Notes: generated from the sequence alone by a model not told the origin. A DNA stretch of 64,000 bases from Desulfamplus sp964425195 (GCA_964425195.1 CAYRLG010000011.1:47396-111395); one strand, 5' to 3'; positions 53,155 through 62,599 are shown, counted from the stretch's first letter. Translations and numbers: made by a program.

Positions 53155-53182
53155 GTAGAGATGTACGGTCATACGCCTCTAC
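53155..53182 (+). promoter_or_regulatory. Hairpin in the mltG leader, next to the repeat
   Basis: GTAGAG pairs with CTCTAC. After one mismatch, TGTA pairs with the inner TACG-type strand (one G-T pair), around a 5- to 6-base loop. It is GC-richer than its surroundings. It could be part of the dispersed repeat or a leader element 45 bases before mltG. Confidence 0.4.
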
Positions 53183-53226
53183 TTGCTAAATTTTAAAAAA
53201 ACGTACAATTTTTGAAAGATAAAAAA

Positions 53227-54282
53227 ATGAAAAAGATATTTATTGGAGTACTTATAACAATTTTTATACTTATAGCTTCTGTAGTAGGTTTTATAGCATA
53301 CCTTCAACACTTTGCCAAAAATTGTGCAAAACCTGCTTCAGACGTTGGGCAACTGATAACAATTGAACAAGGGGAAAGTTTACGAAATGTTGCCAAAAAA
53401 TTAGAGGAGTCAGCCATTATTAGCAACCAACATCTGTTTTTGATTCTTGCAAGATACAAAGGAGAACACAAAAAGATCAAGACAGGTGAATATGAGTTAT
53501 CACCTCAATATACGCCAGAGAAGATACTTGATATTCTGGTTAAAGGAAAGGTGAAACTTCATAGAATAACTATACCAGAAGGGTTAAATATACAAGAAAT
53601 TGCAGCAGTTGTGGAAAAAGCAGGATTTGGAAATCGTGATAGCTTTATAAAACTTGCAAAAGATAGAGAGTTTATCAAATTGCTTGGTATCAACAATATT
53701 GACTCTGTTGGCATACAAAAGGATGGATCAACAGATATACAAATTAACTCTTTAGAGGGTTATCTATTTCCTGAAACCTATTTTTTCCCAGCAGGTACAG
53801 AACAAGAGAAGATTATTACAAATATGGTTGAACGTTTTAATAAGGTCTTTATACAAGATTGGAAAGATATCTGTAAGCAGATTGGGTTTACTGTACACGA
53901 GATTGTTACTCTTGCATCTATTATTGAGAAGGAGACCGCAAATTCTGCCGAACGCTCTCTTATATCTTCTGTATTTCACAACCGGCTTAAAAGAGAGATG
54001 CGTCTTGAAAGCGATCCCACAGTGATTTATGGGATTGATAATTTTAATGGCAATATCACAAAAAAAGACCTATTAACCCAAACCCCCTATAATACTTACG
54101 CAATATCTGGTCTTCCTGCCGGACCTATTGCAAACCCGGGCAGACTTTCGCTACAAGCTGCTATTTTTCCTCAAAAAAGCGATTTTCTATTTTTTGTATC
54201 AAAAAAGGATACAACCCACCAATTTTCCAAAACTCTTAAAGAACACAATATGGCTGTTCGTAAATATCAGTTAAACAAATGA
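53227..54282 (+). CDS. mltG: Endolytic transglycosylase MltG
   Basis: Inner-membrane lytic transglycosylase (YceG family) that cuts nascent glycan strands and sets their length. It has 351 residues from the ATG at 53227. A TTG at 53212 would add five. The N-terminal membrane helix (about 4-26) is followed by a LysM-like part (TIEQGESLRNVAKKLEES). The YceG domain has SLEGYLFPETYFFPAGT, the catalytic Glu in VTLASIIEKETA, SVFHNRLKREMRLESDPTVIYG and GLPAGPIANPGRLSLQAA. Its stop overlaps gspK by four bases (ATGA), which ties it to the secretion genes downstream. Confidence 0.94.
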   Translation: MKKIFIGVLITIFILIASVVGFIAYLQHFAKNCAKPASDVGQLITIEQGESLRNVAKKLEESAIISNQHLFLILARYKGEHKKIKTGEYELSPQYTPEKILDILVKGKVKLHRITIPEGLNIQEIAAVVEKAGFGNRDSFIKLAKDREFIKLLGINNIDSVGIQKDGSTDIQINSLEGYLFPETYFFPAGTEQEKIITNMVERFNKVFIQDWKDICKQIGFTVHEIVTLASIIEKETANSAERSLISSVFHNRLKREMRLESDPTVIYGIDNFNGNITKKDLLTQTPYNTYAISGLPAGPIANPGRLSLQAAIFPQKSDFLFFVSKKDTTHQFSKTLKEHNMAVRKYQLNK

Positions 54283-55442
54283 AAAGAGTATCTTTTTTAC
54301 ACCATATTAATAATAAAGGTGTGGCACTGCTGATTACACTTGCCGTGATCTCTGTATTGATGGTTGCTCTTTTTGAGCTTGTTAGTAGTTCTGGAGGTTT
54401 ATCAGATATTCAACAAAATATGGCTGATCGTATTCAGGCTGAAGAGATTGCACGCTCAGGCATTGAGCTTGCAATGTTTATTTTGACTCGTGATGCCCAG
54501 CAAAATGAGATTGACTCTCTCCAAGAGATGTGGGCTGATCCAGAACTTCTAAGTTTTGCTGTTCAGCTTTTAGGGTTTGATGACCATTTGGCTTCTCTTG
54601 ATCTTGTTATTACGGACGAACTTGGAAAGATTCAATTAAATGCACTTTTAACACAGTTTCCGGGTAATTTAATTAATACTTATCAGAGTGCCTTATGGGA
54701 GCGTTTTTTGAATCTTATTATATCAAGTGATAAATCTGTTGATCTGCGTGATCCTGCCGAAATCATAAATTCTATCAAAGATTGGCTTGACTCTGGTGAT
54801 GATGATGCCATAAGTGGTCTATCTGGTGCTGAATCTGATTACTATGAGGCACTTGATCCTCCTGTTGTGTGCAGCAACGCTCCTTTAAACAAGGTAGAAG
54901 AGCTTTTTATGATCAAGGGAGTTCCTGAAAACCTTATGGCTATGCCTGAAAACTTAATTTCTGAAAAATTAATAGATACTAATTATAATTCCGAATCTCA
55001 ATCAGCTTCAACAGATTTAGACCCATCTAAGATATTTACAGTTTATGGTATAGATTCAAGTAAAAAAGAGGGCTCAAAATTTACATATCCGGGCACTATA
55101 AACATAAATACTGCGGATGAAATTGTACTTGCAGCAATGTTGCCAGTTGGTATGGAAGATCAAGCATCTGAGCTTGCCAACTTTAGAATAGAAAAAGATC
55201 AAAATGGTGAGACCTTTACAAATGCCCTTGACAGCGGCTGGTATAAAAAGGTTATATCTCTCTCCCCAAAAGATGCCCAAGAGTTTGAAAAAATAGTTAG
55301 ATACTCAAGCGATCTCTTTAGAGTTGATGCTCTATCTAAGTTTAATGGTGTTGAGTTTACTTTGACAGGATTTATCAAAAGAGAGCAAATGGCAAAAAAT
55401 GGTAAGTGGGGCTGTACCATTCTTCAACTGACAGGAAATTGA
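54279..55442 (+). CDS. gspK: Type II secretion minor pseudopilin GspK
   Basis: 387 residues. Large minor pseudopilin that caps the T2SS pseudopilus tip with GspI and GspJ. The prepilin-peptidase site and hydrophobic helix are NNKGVALLITLAVISVLMVAL (about 11-31). As is normal for GspK, the residue at +5 is not Glu. The globular part has SAM-like helix-hairpin motifs: DWLDSGDDDAISGLSGAESDYY, VEELFMIKGVPENL and TININ-like GTININTADEIVLAAML. The ATG overlaps the mltG stop. gspL follows three bases after its stop. gspG-J are not in this window. Confidence 0.92.
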   Translation: MKRVSFLHHINNKGVALLITLAVISVLMVALFELVSSSGGLSDIQQNMADRIQAEEIARSGIELAMFILTRDAQQNEIDSLQEMWADPELLSFAVQLLGFDDHLASLDLVITDELGKIQLNALLTQFPGNLINTYQSALWERFLNLIISSDKSVDLRDPAEIINSIKDWLDSGDDDAISGLSGAESDYYEALDPPVVCSNAPLNKVEELFMIKGVPENLMAMPENLISEKLIDTNYNSESQSASTDLDPSKIFTVYGIDSSKKEGSKFTYPGTININTADEIVLAAMLPVGMEDQASELANFRIEKDQNGETFTNALDSGWYKKVISLSPKDAQEFEKIVRYSSDLFRVDALSKFNGVEFTLTGFIKREQMAKNGKWGCTILQLTGN

Positions 55443-55445
55443 TGT

Positions 55446-57029
55446 ATGAGTGAAAAAATTTTAGGTCTTGAACTCTCTGCTAATGGATTGACAGGAGTTG
55501 TAATAAACAAATCGTTTAAAAAATCCACACTTATTGATGCTTGTTGGATACCATTTTCTATTAAAAATGATAAGTTAGCAACCCCAAATTGCATAGTTCA
55601 AGATAGCAAATTAGAAAATAAAAAGCTAAACAGTAAATGGCAGTGGGATCTACCATCATTTGATGAAGCTGTTACGCTTCTTTTATCAAAACTTGATTTA
55701 AAAGGGTGTTCTACATCTGCCTTATGCCTGCCAGCCTATTTTACCTCATTTAGAACATTGAAGATGCCATTTGACTCTGAAAACAAAATCAAACAGATTC
55801 TCCCTTTTGAAATCACATCTCACCTGCATACAAGTAATGCTAACTATATTTCTGATTTTATCTTAATAAATAGAGATATTACAGCTCCAACTTTAACTCA
55901 CACTGAAACAGCAGTTTCAACTGATGCTCTATCAAAAAATAGAGAGGATACCCATATTTTTACAGCTTCTATTCCTTCTGAACTTATGGATATCTGTTTT
56001 TCTGTTCTTAAAAAGCATGGTTTGCAACCAGATATTGTGACATCACAAGGTTTTGTTACTCCAATTTGTACAGCGATAAACTTATCTTATTCAAAAAAAA
56101 ATAAAATAGACCATACCTTATTTGGGAAAAGAGTCTATGATGCTGATATTTTTGTTGAGATAACATCCTATAATACAGTTATTTCAGTGATGATAATGGG
56201 TAATATCGTGGCTATTCGATCGTTTCTAAATAGAACTGATGTGGATACAAAAGATAAGATAGCTAAACACAACTCTTTTGTTCAAAAGGCAATTGATCAG
56301 ACAATCAAAGGGGTTTGCCAAAAATATGATATTGAGATATCTCCATCTATATTTGATTATGTAAATATTATGGACCATATAAATATTGATATTGAAGATT
56401 CGGTTATTCTATCTAATGATGTTCAATGGTTTAATGCAATAGCAGCAGCACTCTGCTCTGATAAACGGATTAAAATCATCAATTTTTGTCAAGGTGAGTA
56501 TGCAAAAAGCTCTTTTTTTCATAAGTTCAAACATAACATTATAATTCTCTCTATTTTTGTAGCTTTTACACTTATCTGCCTGTTTATAAATATTCAATAC
56601 GATACTATTAAGCTCAAAAAAGAGCTAAAAAGTCTTGATAAAGCTATAAAAGAGCGATTTATGCAAAACTTTCCTGATGTAAAAACTGTTGTTGAGCCAC
56701 TAATGCAGATGCAAGTAAAATTGAAAGAGGCTGAAAGGAAGATTGGATTTGCTTCAGGAAAAGCTGGTTTATCTAATGTAAAAGTTATTGATATTTTGTA
56801 CGAGATTTCAAACAGAATACCTGACTCCTTAGATGTAGAGGTTACCCGTTTTTTGATAACCGATGGCAAAGTTGTAATGGCTGGAACTACTGACAATTTT
56901 AATAGCGTTGATCAAATAAAAAGTGTTATCGAAAAATATGACAGATTCAAGAGCGTTACGATAAATAGTGCCACAGCAGATAAAACTGGAAACAGGGTAT
57001 TATTCAACTTTATAATTGAAGTGATGTAG
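55446..57029 (+). CDS. gspL: Type II secretion protein GspL (PilM-PilN-like fusion)
   Basis: 527 residues. The cytoplasmic actin-like part (about 1-360) is PilM/GspL-like: ILGLELSANGLTGVVINKS, the LPFEITSHLHTS segment, and CSDKRIKIINFCQGEYAK before the membrane. One membrane helix follows (about 368-390; IIILSIFVAFTLICLFINIQYD). A coiled coil comes next, then a periplasmic ferredoxin-like PilN-type domain (about 440-527; ILYEISNRIPDSLDVEVTRF, TVNSATADKTG-like end). It anchors the GspE ATPase to the inner membrane and binds GspM. The ATG at 55446 lies three bases after the gspK stop. Confidence 0.87.
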   Translation: MSEKILGLELSANGLTGVVINKSFKKSTLIDACWIPFSIKNDKLATPNCIVQDSKLENKKLNSKWQWDLPSFDEAVTLLLSKLDLKGCSTSALCLPAYFTSFRTLKMPFDSENKIKQILPFEITSHLHTSNANYISDFILINRDITAPTLTHTETAVSTDALSKNREDTHIFTASIPSELMDICFSVLKKHGLQPDIVTSQGFVTPICTAINLSYSKKNKIDHTLFGKRVYDADIFVEITSYNTVISVMIMGNIVAIRSFLNRTDVDTKDKIAKHNSFVQKAIDQTIKGVCQKYDIEISPSIFDYVNIMDHINIDIEDSVILSNDVQWFNAIAAALCSDKRIKIINFCQGEYAKSSFFHKFKHNIIILSIFVAFTLICLFINIQYDTIKLKKELKSLDKAIKERFMQNFPDVKTVVEPLMQMQVKLKEAERKIGFASGKAGLSNVKVIDILYEISNRIPDSLDVEVTRFLITDGKVVMAGTTDNFNSVDQIKSVIEKYDRFKSVTINSATADKTGNRVLFNFIIEVM

Positions 57030-57066
57030 AAGCAATATAATTGAAGTAAGAGGATAAATAGAGAAG

Positions 57067-57594
57067 ATGCTATCAAGACTATCTCAACGTGAAGAAAATA
57101 TGGTATCAATTGCAGCTATTTTTGTTATTTTATTTATTGTAAGCCGATTTATCTTTCTGCCAGCTATAGATAAACGACAATTATTAGCCAACCAGATTGA
57201 TGCAAAAAAAGATGTTCTAAAACAGATGTCAGAGCTTGCAAGACGTTATGAAGAGATACAAAACTATCTTGATGCTGAAAAATTGGTTGTTATGAACCAA
57301 GATAAATCGTTTAGCCTCTTCTCTTTTCTTGATAAACTTGCACAGCAAAGCAATGTTAAAGAGAATGTTGCCTATATGAAGCCATCTACACGAAAATCAG
57401 AAAGTGGTGATATGACGATTGCAACTGTAAAAGTTAAATTAGATGGTGTTGTGATAAGACAGGTTTTAGATTTTATCTATAAAATAGAGAGTTCAGAAAA
57501 TTTTGTTTATATTCAATCGATATCTATCTCTAAAACAGGAGATGGGCAAAATTTAAGTGCTATAATTGAAACTGAAACGATATCTTCAAGTTAA
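57067..57594 (+). CDS. gspM: Type II secretion protein GspM (PilO-like)
   Basis: 175 residues. A short cytoplasmic tail (MLSRLSQREENM) and one membrane helix (about 13-30; VSIAAIFVILFIVSRFIFLP) are followed by a coiled coil (KRQLLANQIDAKKDVLKQM) and a small ferredoxin-like periplasmic domain (about 95-175). This is the usual GspM/PilO layout and it partners GspL. The tail motif SQREE is typical of GspM. Identification rests on architecture and position after gspL, since the sequence is poorly conserved in the family. Confidence 0.85.
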   Translation: MLSRLSQREENMVSIAAIFVILFIVSRFIFLPAIDKRQLLANQIDAKKDVLKQMSELARRYEEIQNYLDAEKLVVMNQDKSFSLFSFLDKLAQQSNVKENVAYMKPSTRKSESGDMTIATVKVKLDGVVIRQVLDFIYKIESSENFVYIQSISISKTGDGQNLSAIIETETISSS

Positions 57595-57675
57595 ACTCCT
57601 ATAACTATTTCTATCTGAGAAGGCTTTTAGATTACAGCAATTTTAAATTTGGAAATTATCATAAGACAATTTTTA

Positions 57676-57701
57676 TAGCCGAGCGGTAAATCGCACGGCT
57701 A
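57676..57701 (+). promoter_or_regulatory. GC-rich hairpin in the gspM-gspN gap
   Basis: TAGCCG pairs with CGGCTA. After an A-A mismatch, GCG pairs with CGC around the loop GTAAAT. It is conspicuously GC-rich within a 142-bp AT-rich gap and has no T-tail. It may control gspN expression or belong to a dispersed repeat. Confidence 0.4.
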
Positions 57702-57736
57702 AACGGCGTAAAGAGCTATATAAACAAAGGGTTAGA

Positions 57737-58777
57737 TTGTTGAAATTAAAACATATTATTTTATATGTAGTTTATGGATTAGCAGCATTTTTTATATTGC
57801 TTATTCTCCTTTTTCCAAAAGATAGAGCTGCAACTATCCTGTCTGCACATATAAATAAAGGATTTAAAGATGGAGAAGTTGCAATTAAAGAGGTTGTGCC
57901 TGCATTTCCTCCGGGTTTTACAGCAGTCAACTCAACTATTTTTTTTTATGCCAGTTCTAATCAGATAGATATTAAATCTATCTCTATCTATCCAAAAATA
58001 TTTTCACTTTACAAAGATGTTAAACAGTTAGATTTAAAGGCTCAGGCATACCAAGGCAATATTTATGGAACTGTGAAATGGGGAATCGTACCACCGAAAA
58101 AGGCTAAAGCCGATATCTTAAAATCAAAATCATCAGATAAAAATCGTGTAAAACCATACGATATTGACTTTGATATTAAATTTAACAATCTTAATATCAA
58201 AGACTTAAAGCTCTATGTAGAGAACTTTGATATTATCTCTTCATTTATAATAGGCGGAACTATCAACTACAGAACATACTCTGAAGTTTTAAAATATATC
58301 CATGAAGAGAAAATTGATAATATTATTATTGATAATAACAAAGATATTAAGAGTACCAATGACATTTTAGATAGAGAGGGGAGCGGAAGCGGTAAAATTG
58401 AACTATCTGAATGTAATTTAAAATCTGATAACATATTTCTAAAACAGATTGGCGTAGGAGAGGTTAACTTTACAAATATTGATATTGAATGGGAAAAAGA
58501 TCAGGATAGATTGAGTATTATCAATTTTGATGCAAAAGGCACAGATATGAAAATCAGATTAAAAGGAGATGTAACGCTTAAATTACCTCAAGAGATGAGC
58601 ACGCTTAATTTAAAAGGAGAGTTAGAGCCTTATTCAACAAATCTTACCTCATCCATCACAAAATTTACTGCTGGTTTTGCATCTTTGACCAAGTTCTTCT
58701 CTGGCTCTTCAAAAACTGCAACTCCATTTAAAATAACTGGAACTTTTCAAAAGCCGAGATTTACACCATTACCGTAA
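57737..58777 (+). CDS. gspN: Type II secretion protein GspN
   Basis: 346 residues, with one N-terminal membrane helix (about 5-28; IILYVVYGLAAFFILLILLFP) and a periplasmic body with repeated beta-patterns. GspN proteins resemble AsmA-type folds. This one ends with TAFKITGTFQKPRF-like TPFKITGTFQKPRFTP. An extended, charged insert (about 190-225) is low in complexity. The start is TTG at 57737 or 57740, both without a strong ribosome binding site. Position after gspM supports the call. Its role is not essential in the systems studied. Confidence 0.78.
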   Translation: MLKLKHIILYVVYGLAAFFILLILLFPKDRAATILSAHINKGFKDGEVAIKEVVPAFPPGFTAVNSTIFFYASSNQIDIKSISIYPKIFSLYKDVKQLDLKAQAYQGNIYGTVKWGIVPPKKAKADILKSKSSDKNRVKPYDIDFDIKFNNLNIKDLKLYVENFDIISSFIIGGTINYRTYSEVLKYIHEEKIDNIIIDNNKDIKSTNDILDREGSGSGKIELSECNLKSDNIFLKQIGVGEVNFTNIDIEWEKDQDRLSIINFDAKGTDMKIRLKGDVTLKLPQEMSTLNLKGELEPYSTNLTSSITKFTAGFASLTKFFSGSSKTATPFKITGTFQKPRFTPLP

Positions 58778-58847
58778 TAAATCTAAATAATAAGGATTAT
58801 AAAAGATAAAACTATAAGAAACATCCTTTTATACCGACCATTCTGAT

Positions 58848-59594
58848 TTAGAAAGCCGAATTTGCCTTAACAAAATAGAGAGCCAAACTTTTACCTATAA
58901 TAGGGTTTAGGAGTCTTTCCATAAAACCTGTTATAAAAGGCTTTTCCATCATATCCCACACAAGCATATTGTGATAGAGCTTTACAAGTTTTGAACCTAA
59001 CTCAGAGCTACTATGGTTAAGACCGGTAATGCACTTAAGCCACCAAAATGGGGAGTGCAAGCTGTGGGCATAGTGGCTGCCTTTAAACTTAAATCCTAAT
59101 GGAATAACTTTTTCAATAAGCTCTTTTTTCTTGTAAATGCGGATATGTCCGCCTTCTGTATTGCAATATTCGTTTGATAACGTCCAACATATCTTTTCTG
59201 GCAAATATCTTGGAACTGTTAAAGCAAGCTCTCCTTCGGGTTTTAGAATCCTCTTTAGCTCTTGAAGTGCTTTTGTCTCTTCATGAATATGCTCCATAAC
59301 TTCGGAACAGATAATAATATCAAAAGAGTTATCTCCAAAGGGAAGAGAGGTAATATCTGCAGCAGAAAGTGCCCACTCTGAACAATTTTCCAACTTTAAC
59401 GCAGGCAAAAACTCTTGATGCAGTTTTAGCTTCTGTTGGGATAAAAGTAAATCTTTGTGAGACATATCTGCCCCAATGCAAAACACTTCTGGAAATTCCC
59501 ACGCCTTTGCAGTGTGCCTTCCCTCTCCGCATCCAATATCAAGAACCTTAGCGCCGCGTTTTAACTGAAGTCTCTTAAAATCAACTGTAATCAT
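58848..59594 (-). CDS. Class I SAM-dependent methyltransferase
   Basis: 248 residues. The SAM-binding motif I is AKVLDIGCGEGRHTAKA, followed by CIGADMSHKDL, then LPFGDNSFDIIICSEVMEHI (motifs for methyltransferase type 11) and LKRILKPEGELALTVPR. The C-terminal 90 residues carry conserved aromatic blocks (HSPFWWLKCITGL) of unknown use. It lies 18 bp after the glycosyltransferase on the same strand and is probably cotranscribed, so it may methylate a glycan or glycolipid. The substrate is not determinable. Confidence 0.88.
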   Translation of the reverse strand: MITVDFKRLQLKRGAKVLDIGCGEGRHTAKAWEFPEVFCIGADMSHKDLLLSQQKLKLHQEFLPALKLENCSEWALSAADITSLPFGDNSFDIIICSEVMEHIHEETKALQELKRILKPEGELALTVPRYLPEKICWTLSNEYCNTEGGHIRIYKKKELIEKVIPLGFKFKGSHYAHSLHSPFWWLKCITGLNHSSSELGSKLVKLYHNMLVWDMMEKPFITGFMERLLNPIIGKSLALYFVKANSAF

Positions 59595-59612
59595 GAATGT
59601 TTTATACCATTT

Positions 59613-60848
59613 TTAACGATAACTTGCTATAATCCCTCTGTATGCTTCAACTGTCTTGATTGCTGTCATCTCCCAAGTGTAGTTTTTCATCACACGTTCG
59701 TAGCCTGCATTTGCCATAAGTTCACGTTCAGCAGGATTGTCAAGCAAAGAGACAATAGCATCTTTTAAGGCATCAGAATCAGCAGTTGGAACTATTTTTG
59801 CTGCATCTCCAGCAACTTCTGGCAGAGCACCTCCAGTTGTGCATATTACAGGTATTCTGCACGCCATTGCTTCACCAACCGGAAGACCAAAACCTTCATA
59901 TAAAGATGGAACAACTGCAATCGTTGCTTTTGCATACTCTTCTATAAATCTGTTATCATCTATTCTGCCTGTAAATTGGACAACATCTTGAAGCTCAAGG
60001 TTTTTGATAAGCCGTTCAATTCCACCATTTTGTTTAGGAGTACCAATAACAACTAACTTTATAGGTCTCTTTTGTGAGATACTTTTTATTGCATATAGAA
60101 GATAGTAAAGTCCCTTTAGCGGAGTGTCAGCACTGTTTGTAACAATGATTCGGTCAGATTCTCGTTTAATATAGTCTATTGGGTGAAATAGCTCTGTATT
60201 AATTCCGTTTGGAATAGTGATAAATCGCTGTTCAGGGATTTTAAACTCTTTTGAGATATCATGTTTTGAAAAATCAGATACTGTTATTATCTTTTTGAGC
60301 TGTCTTGCGACATATTTTTGCATTCCAATAAATGAGTACCACCTTAAATGCTTCATCTTTTTGAATACTGACTTTGTACTTTGTACAGCAATACGGCGAT
60401 CAACAGTCATTGGGTGGTGTATGGTAGCTGTCACTGGTAGCTGTTTTGAAAGCGAGAGTATCCCATAAGATAGAGATTGATTGTCGTGGATAATGTCATA
60501 ACTTTTAAGTTTATCTTTAAGATATCTTTTAACCCTCATACCAAATGTTAGTGGTTCTGGATAACCCATACTCGAAACTCCAAGCCACTCGATCATGTTT
60601 ATAGGATCAGTAAGCTCATGAAGTTTTGGTGTCCTAAAAAGATCGTTAGGGTTGTAAAGATCAAGGGTTTGAAGCATGGTGAGCTTTGCATCTCCAACAA
60701 GAAGGGGATCAGGAGGACCAGCAATAACTTCAACATGATGACCAAGCTCTGTTAAAGCACGGCTCAAATTTCTTACATAGACACCTTGTCCACCGCAATA
60801 GGGATTGCTTCTGTAGCTTATAATTCCTATTTTAAGTCTGCTGTTCAT
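59613..60848 (-). CDS. Family 4-like glycosyltransferase
   Basis: 411-residue GT-B glycosyltransferase. The N-domain has SNPYCGGQGVYVRNLSRAL and HVEVIAGPPDP. The C-domain has ITNSADTPLKGLYYLLYAI-type sugar-nucleotide region (IVTNSADTPLKGLYYLL), VQFTGRIDDNRFIEEYAKA, and the EX7E motif in VPSLYEGFGLPVGEAMACRIP followed by GGALPEVAGDAA. Donor and acceptor are unknown. It is followed by the methyltransferase 18 bp downstream. The ATG has only a closely spaced AAGGG upstream. Confidence 0.92.
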   Translation of the reverse strand: MNSRLKIGIISYRSNPYCGGQGVYVRNLSRALTELGHHVEVIAGPPDPLLVGDAKLTMLQTLDLYNPNDLFRTPKLHELTDPINMIEWLGVSSMGYPEPLTFGMRVKRYLKDKLKSYDIIHDNQSLSYGILSLSKQLPVTATIHHPMTVDRRIAVQSTKSVFKKMKHLRWYSFIGMQKYVARQLKKIITVSDFSKHDISKEFKIPEQRFITIPNGINTELFHPIDYIKRESDRIIVTNSADTPLKGLYYLLYAIKSISQKRPIKLVVIGTPKQNGGIERLIKNLELQDVVQFTGRIDDNRFIEEYAKATIAVVPSLYEGFGLPVGEAMACRIPVICTTGGALPEVAGDAAKIVPTADSDALKDAIVSLLDNPAERELMANAGYERVMKNYTWEMTAIKTVEAYRGIIASYR

Positions 60849-60964
60849 TCCCTTAGATGTTCCTTTAAATGGAAGTGTGATTAGTTAAATATGGATTCAT
60901 TAGTCTAATTTTGATTTAATTATTATCTTAAGATATTGGCAGGATTTAGGAGAGATAAAGATGG

Positions 60965-61040
60965 TGGTGTGCTCGACTGGAATCGAACCAGCGATCTTCA
61001 GCTTCGGAGGCTGACGCCTTATCCACTGGGCTACGAGCAC
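60965..61040 (-). tRNA. tRNA-Arg (anticodon CCG)
   Basis: Cloverleaf on the minus strand: acceptor GTGCTCG/CGAGCAC with discriminator A and encoded CCA. The D-arm has GCCCAGTGGATAAGGC. The anticodon loop CTCCGAA sits on the stem TCAGC/GCTGA, with CCG at 61007-61005. The T-arm is CTGG-TTCGATT-CCAG. It reads CGG codons, which should be rare in this AT-rich genome. Confidence 0.95.
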
Positions 61041-61100
61041 ATGCCATAGTTAAATACATTTTCTATTAAAAAGAATCAAGCCCGAAACAACTTAAATAGT

Positions 61101-62441
61101 TTATATGAAATCCTTCAAAATTTTATCTCTTGCTTCACCTGCAACATATAAAGAGCCAGCAATACAGATACAATTTTTCTCGGATGTGCTTTTGATAGCA
61201 TACTCTACAGCATCTTCTACATTTTCAATTATATCTATTTTAGCCGAAACATTCATCCTGTTGATAGCAAAATCCTTAAGGCATTCAGGATCAAGGCTTC
61301 TATCGATTTTTGGTCGTGTAAAAATTATACGATTTGCATCAGGCAACATATATTGAAGCATCTCTTTGTAAGGCTTATCTTTAAGAATTCCAATTATCAT
61401 TGTACGGTTAGAAGAGTGATATTTTTTAAGATATTTACCAAGATTCTCTGCTGCATCAAGGTTATGTGCACCATCAATCAAAACTAATGGTTTTTGCATA
61501 ATATATTCAAGGCGACCACTCCAGATTGTTGCCGCAAGTCCTTTTCTGATAGTATCTTCAGTCAACTTACGTTTTTCATCTCCAATTTTTTGTTGAATCA
61601 GAAGCTCACATACGGCAAGTGCAAGAGCTGAATTTTGAATTTGATGCTCTCCAGATAGACTTGTCTCCATATCTTTCCATAAGAAATCAAGCCCTTTATA
61701 GGTAAATTTTGTCCCTAAGTTTATATTGTATTCTGAAGCAAAGGTTGTTTTTGATTGAATATCAACTACATTAAACTCTTTTCCATATCTATAAACAGGG
61801 GCAGATTTCTTTTGTGCAATATCATTTAATACAGCAATAGCAGACTTTTGAGTTACACCAGTAATAAGAGGAGTTCCCTTTTTTATAATGCCCCCTTTTT
61901 CTGCTGCAATCTCTTCAAGTGTGTCACCAAGGTATTCCGTATGCTCGATAGATAGATTAGATATTACTGTAACAGAAGGTTGAAGCACGTTAGTTGCATC
62001 TAATCTTCCACCCATGCCGGTCTCGATAACTGCCCACTCTACACTGTGTTTTGCAAACAGATAGAAAGCCATAGCTGTAGATATTTCAAAAAAGGTTGCC
62101 TTTCTCTCTCCTTGATCTGCATCTTTAACGGCAAGAAAAGACTCTACAACATCGTCATCAGATACCATAGTGCCATTGATACGAAATCTTTCATTGAATT
62201 TTATGAGGTGAGGAGATGTGTACAATCCAGTTTTAAAGCCTGAATTGCTAAGGATAGAGGCTATGTATGATGCAATAGAGCCTTTACCGTTTGTACCAGC
62301 AATGTGAATTGAGCAGAATCTTTTTTCAGGTGAACCGAGCCGTTCAAGAATATCTTCAGTTGTTTTTAGCTCAAGTTTAATTCCGAAACGACCAAGAGCA
62401 AACATCTCTTTTAAACAATCTGAGTATGAAATTGTTTTCAT
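61101..62441 (-). CDS. folC: Folylpolyglutamate synthase / dihydrofolate synthase
   Basis: Adds glutamate to dihydropteroate and to folates, keeping them in the cell and fit for C1 enzymes. It has 446 residues. Mur-ligase-like motifs are HIAGTNGKGSIASYIASIL (P-loop), GLYTSPHLIKFNERFRING, ETGMGGRLDATNV, NLSIEHTEYLGDTLEEIAAEKGGIIK and LIDGAHNLDAAENL. The ATG has AAGGA just upstream. Functionally it links to fhs and folD at the other end of the window. tRNA-Arg lies 60 bp downstream on the same strand. Confidence 0.96.
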   Translation of the reverse strand: MKTISYSDCLKEMFALGRFGIKLELKTTEDILERLGSPEKRFCSIHIAGTNGKGSIASYIASILSNSGFKTGLYTSPHLIKFNERFRINGTMVSDDDVVESFLAVKDADQGERKATFFEISTAMAFYLFAKHSVEWAVIETGMGGRLDATNVLQPSVTVISNLSIEHTEYLGDTLEEIAAEKGGIIKKGTPLITGVTQKSAIAVLNDIAQKKSAPVYRYGKEFNVVDIQSKTTFASEYNINLGTKFTYKGLDFLWKDMETSLSGEHQIQNSALALAVCELLIQQKIGDEKRKLTEDTIRKGLAATIWSGRLEYIMQKPLVLIDGAHNLDAAENLGKYLKKYHSSNRTMIIGILKDKPYKEMLQYMLPDANRIIFTRPKIDRSLDPECLKDFAINRMNVSAKIDIIENVEDAVEYAIKSTSEKNCICIAGSLYVAGEARDKILKDFI

Positions 62442-62522
62442 ATATTCCTTATTTTAAGGAAACTCCTTAAAGTGTTAATTGAAAGATGCTTCAAATTTAG
62501 AAATAGTGCAGTTGGATTTACA

Positions 62523-62570
62523 ATAAAAACGGCAGATATTGCCATAAGATTATGAACAAGATCTGCCGAA
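62523..62570 (-). terminator. Rho-independent terminator of rpsU
   Basis: On the minus strand, CGGCAGAT (62568-62561) pairs with ATCTGCCG (62537-62530), enclosing a smaller CATAA/TTATG stem, and TTTTTATTG follows. It lies 30 bases after the rpsU stop. Confidence 0.88.
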
Positions 62571-62599
62571 TTTAATTTAATAGCTGTTTTTTTAAAGCC

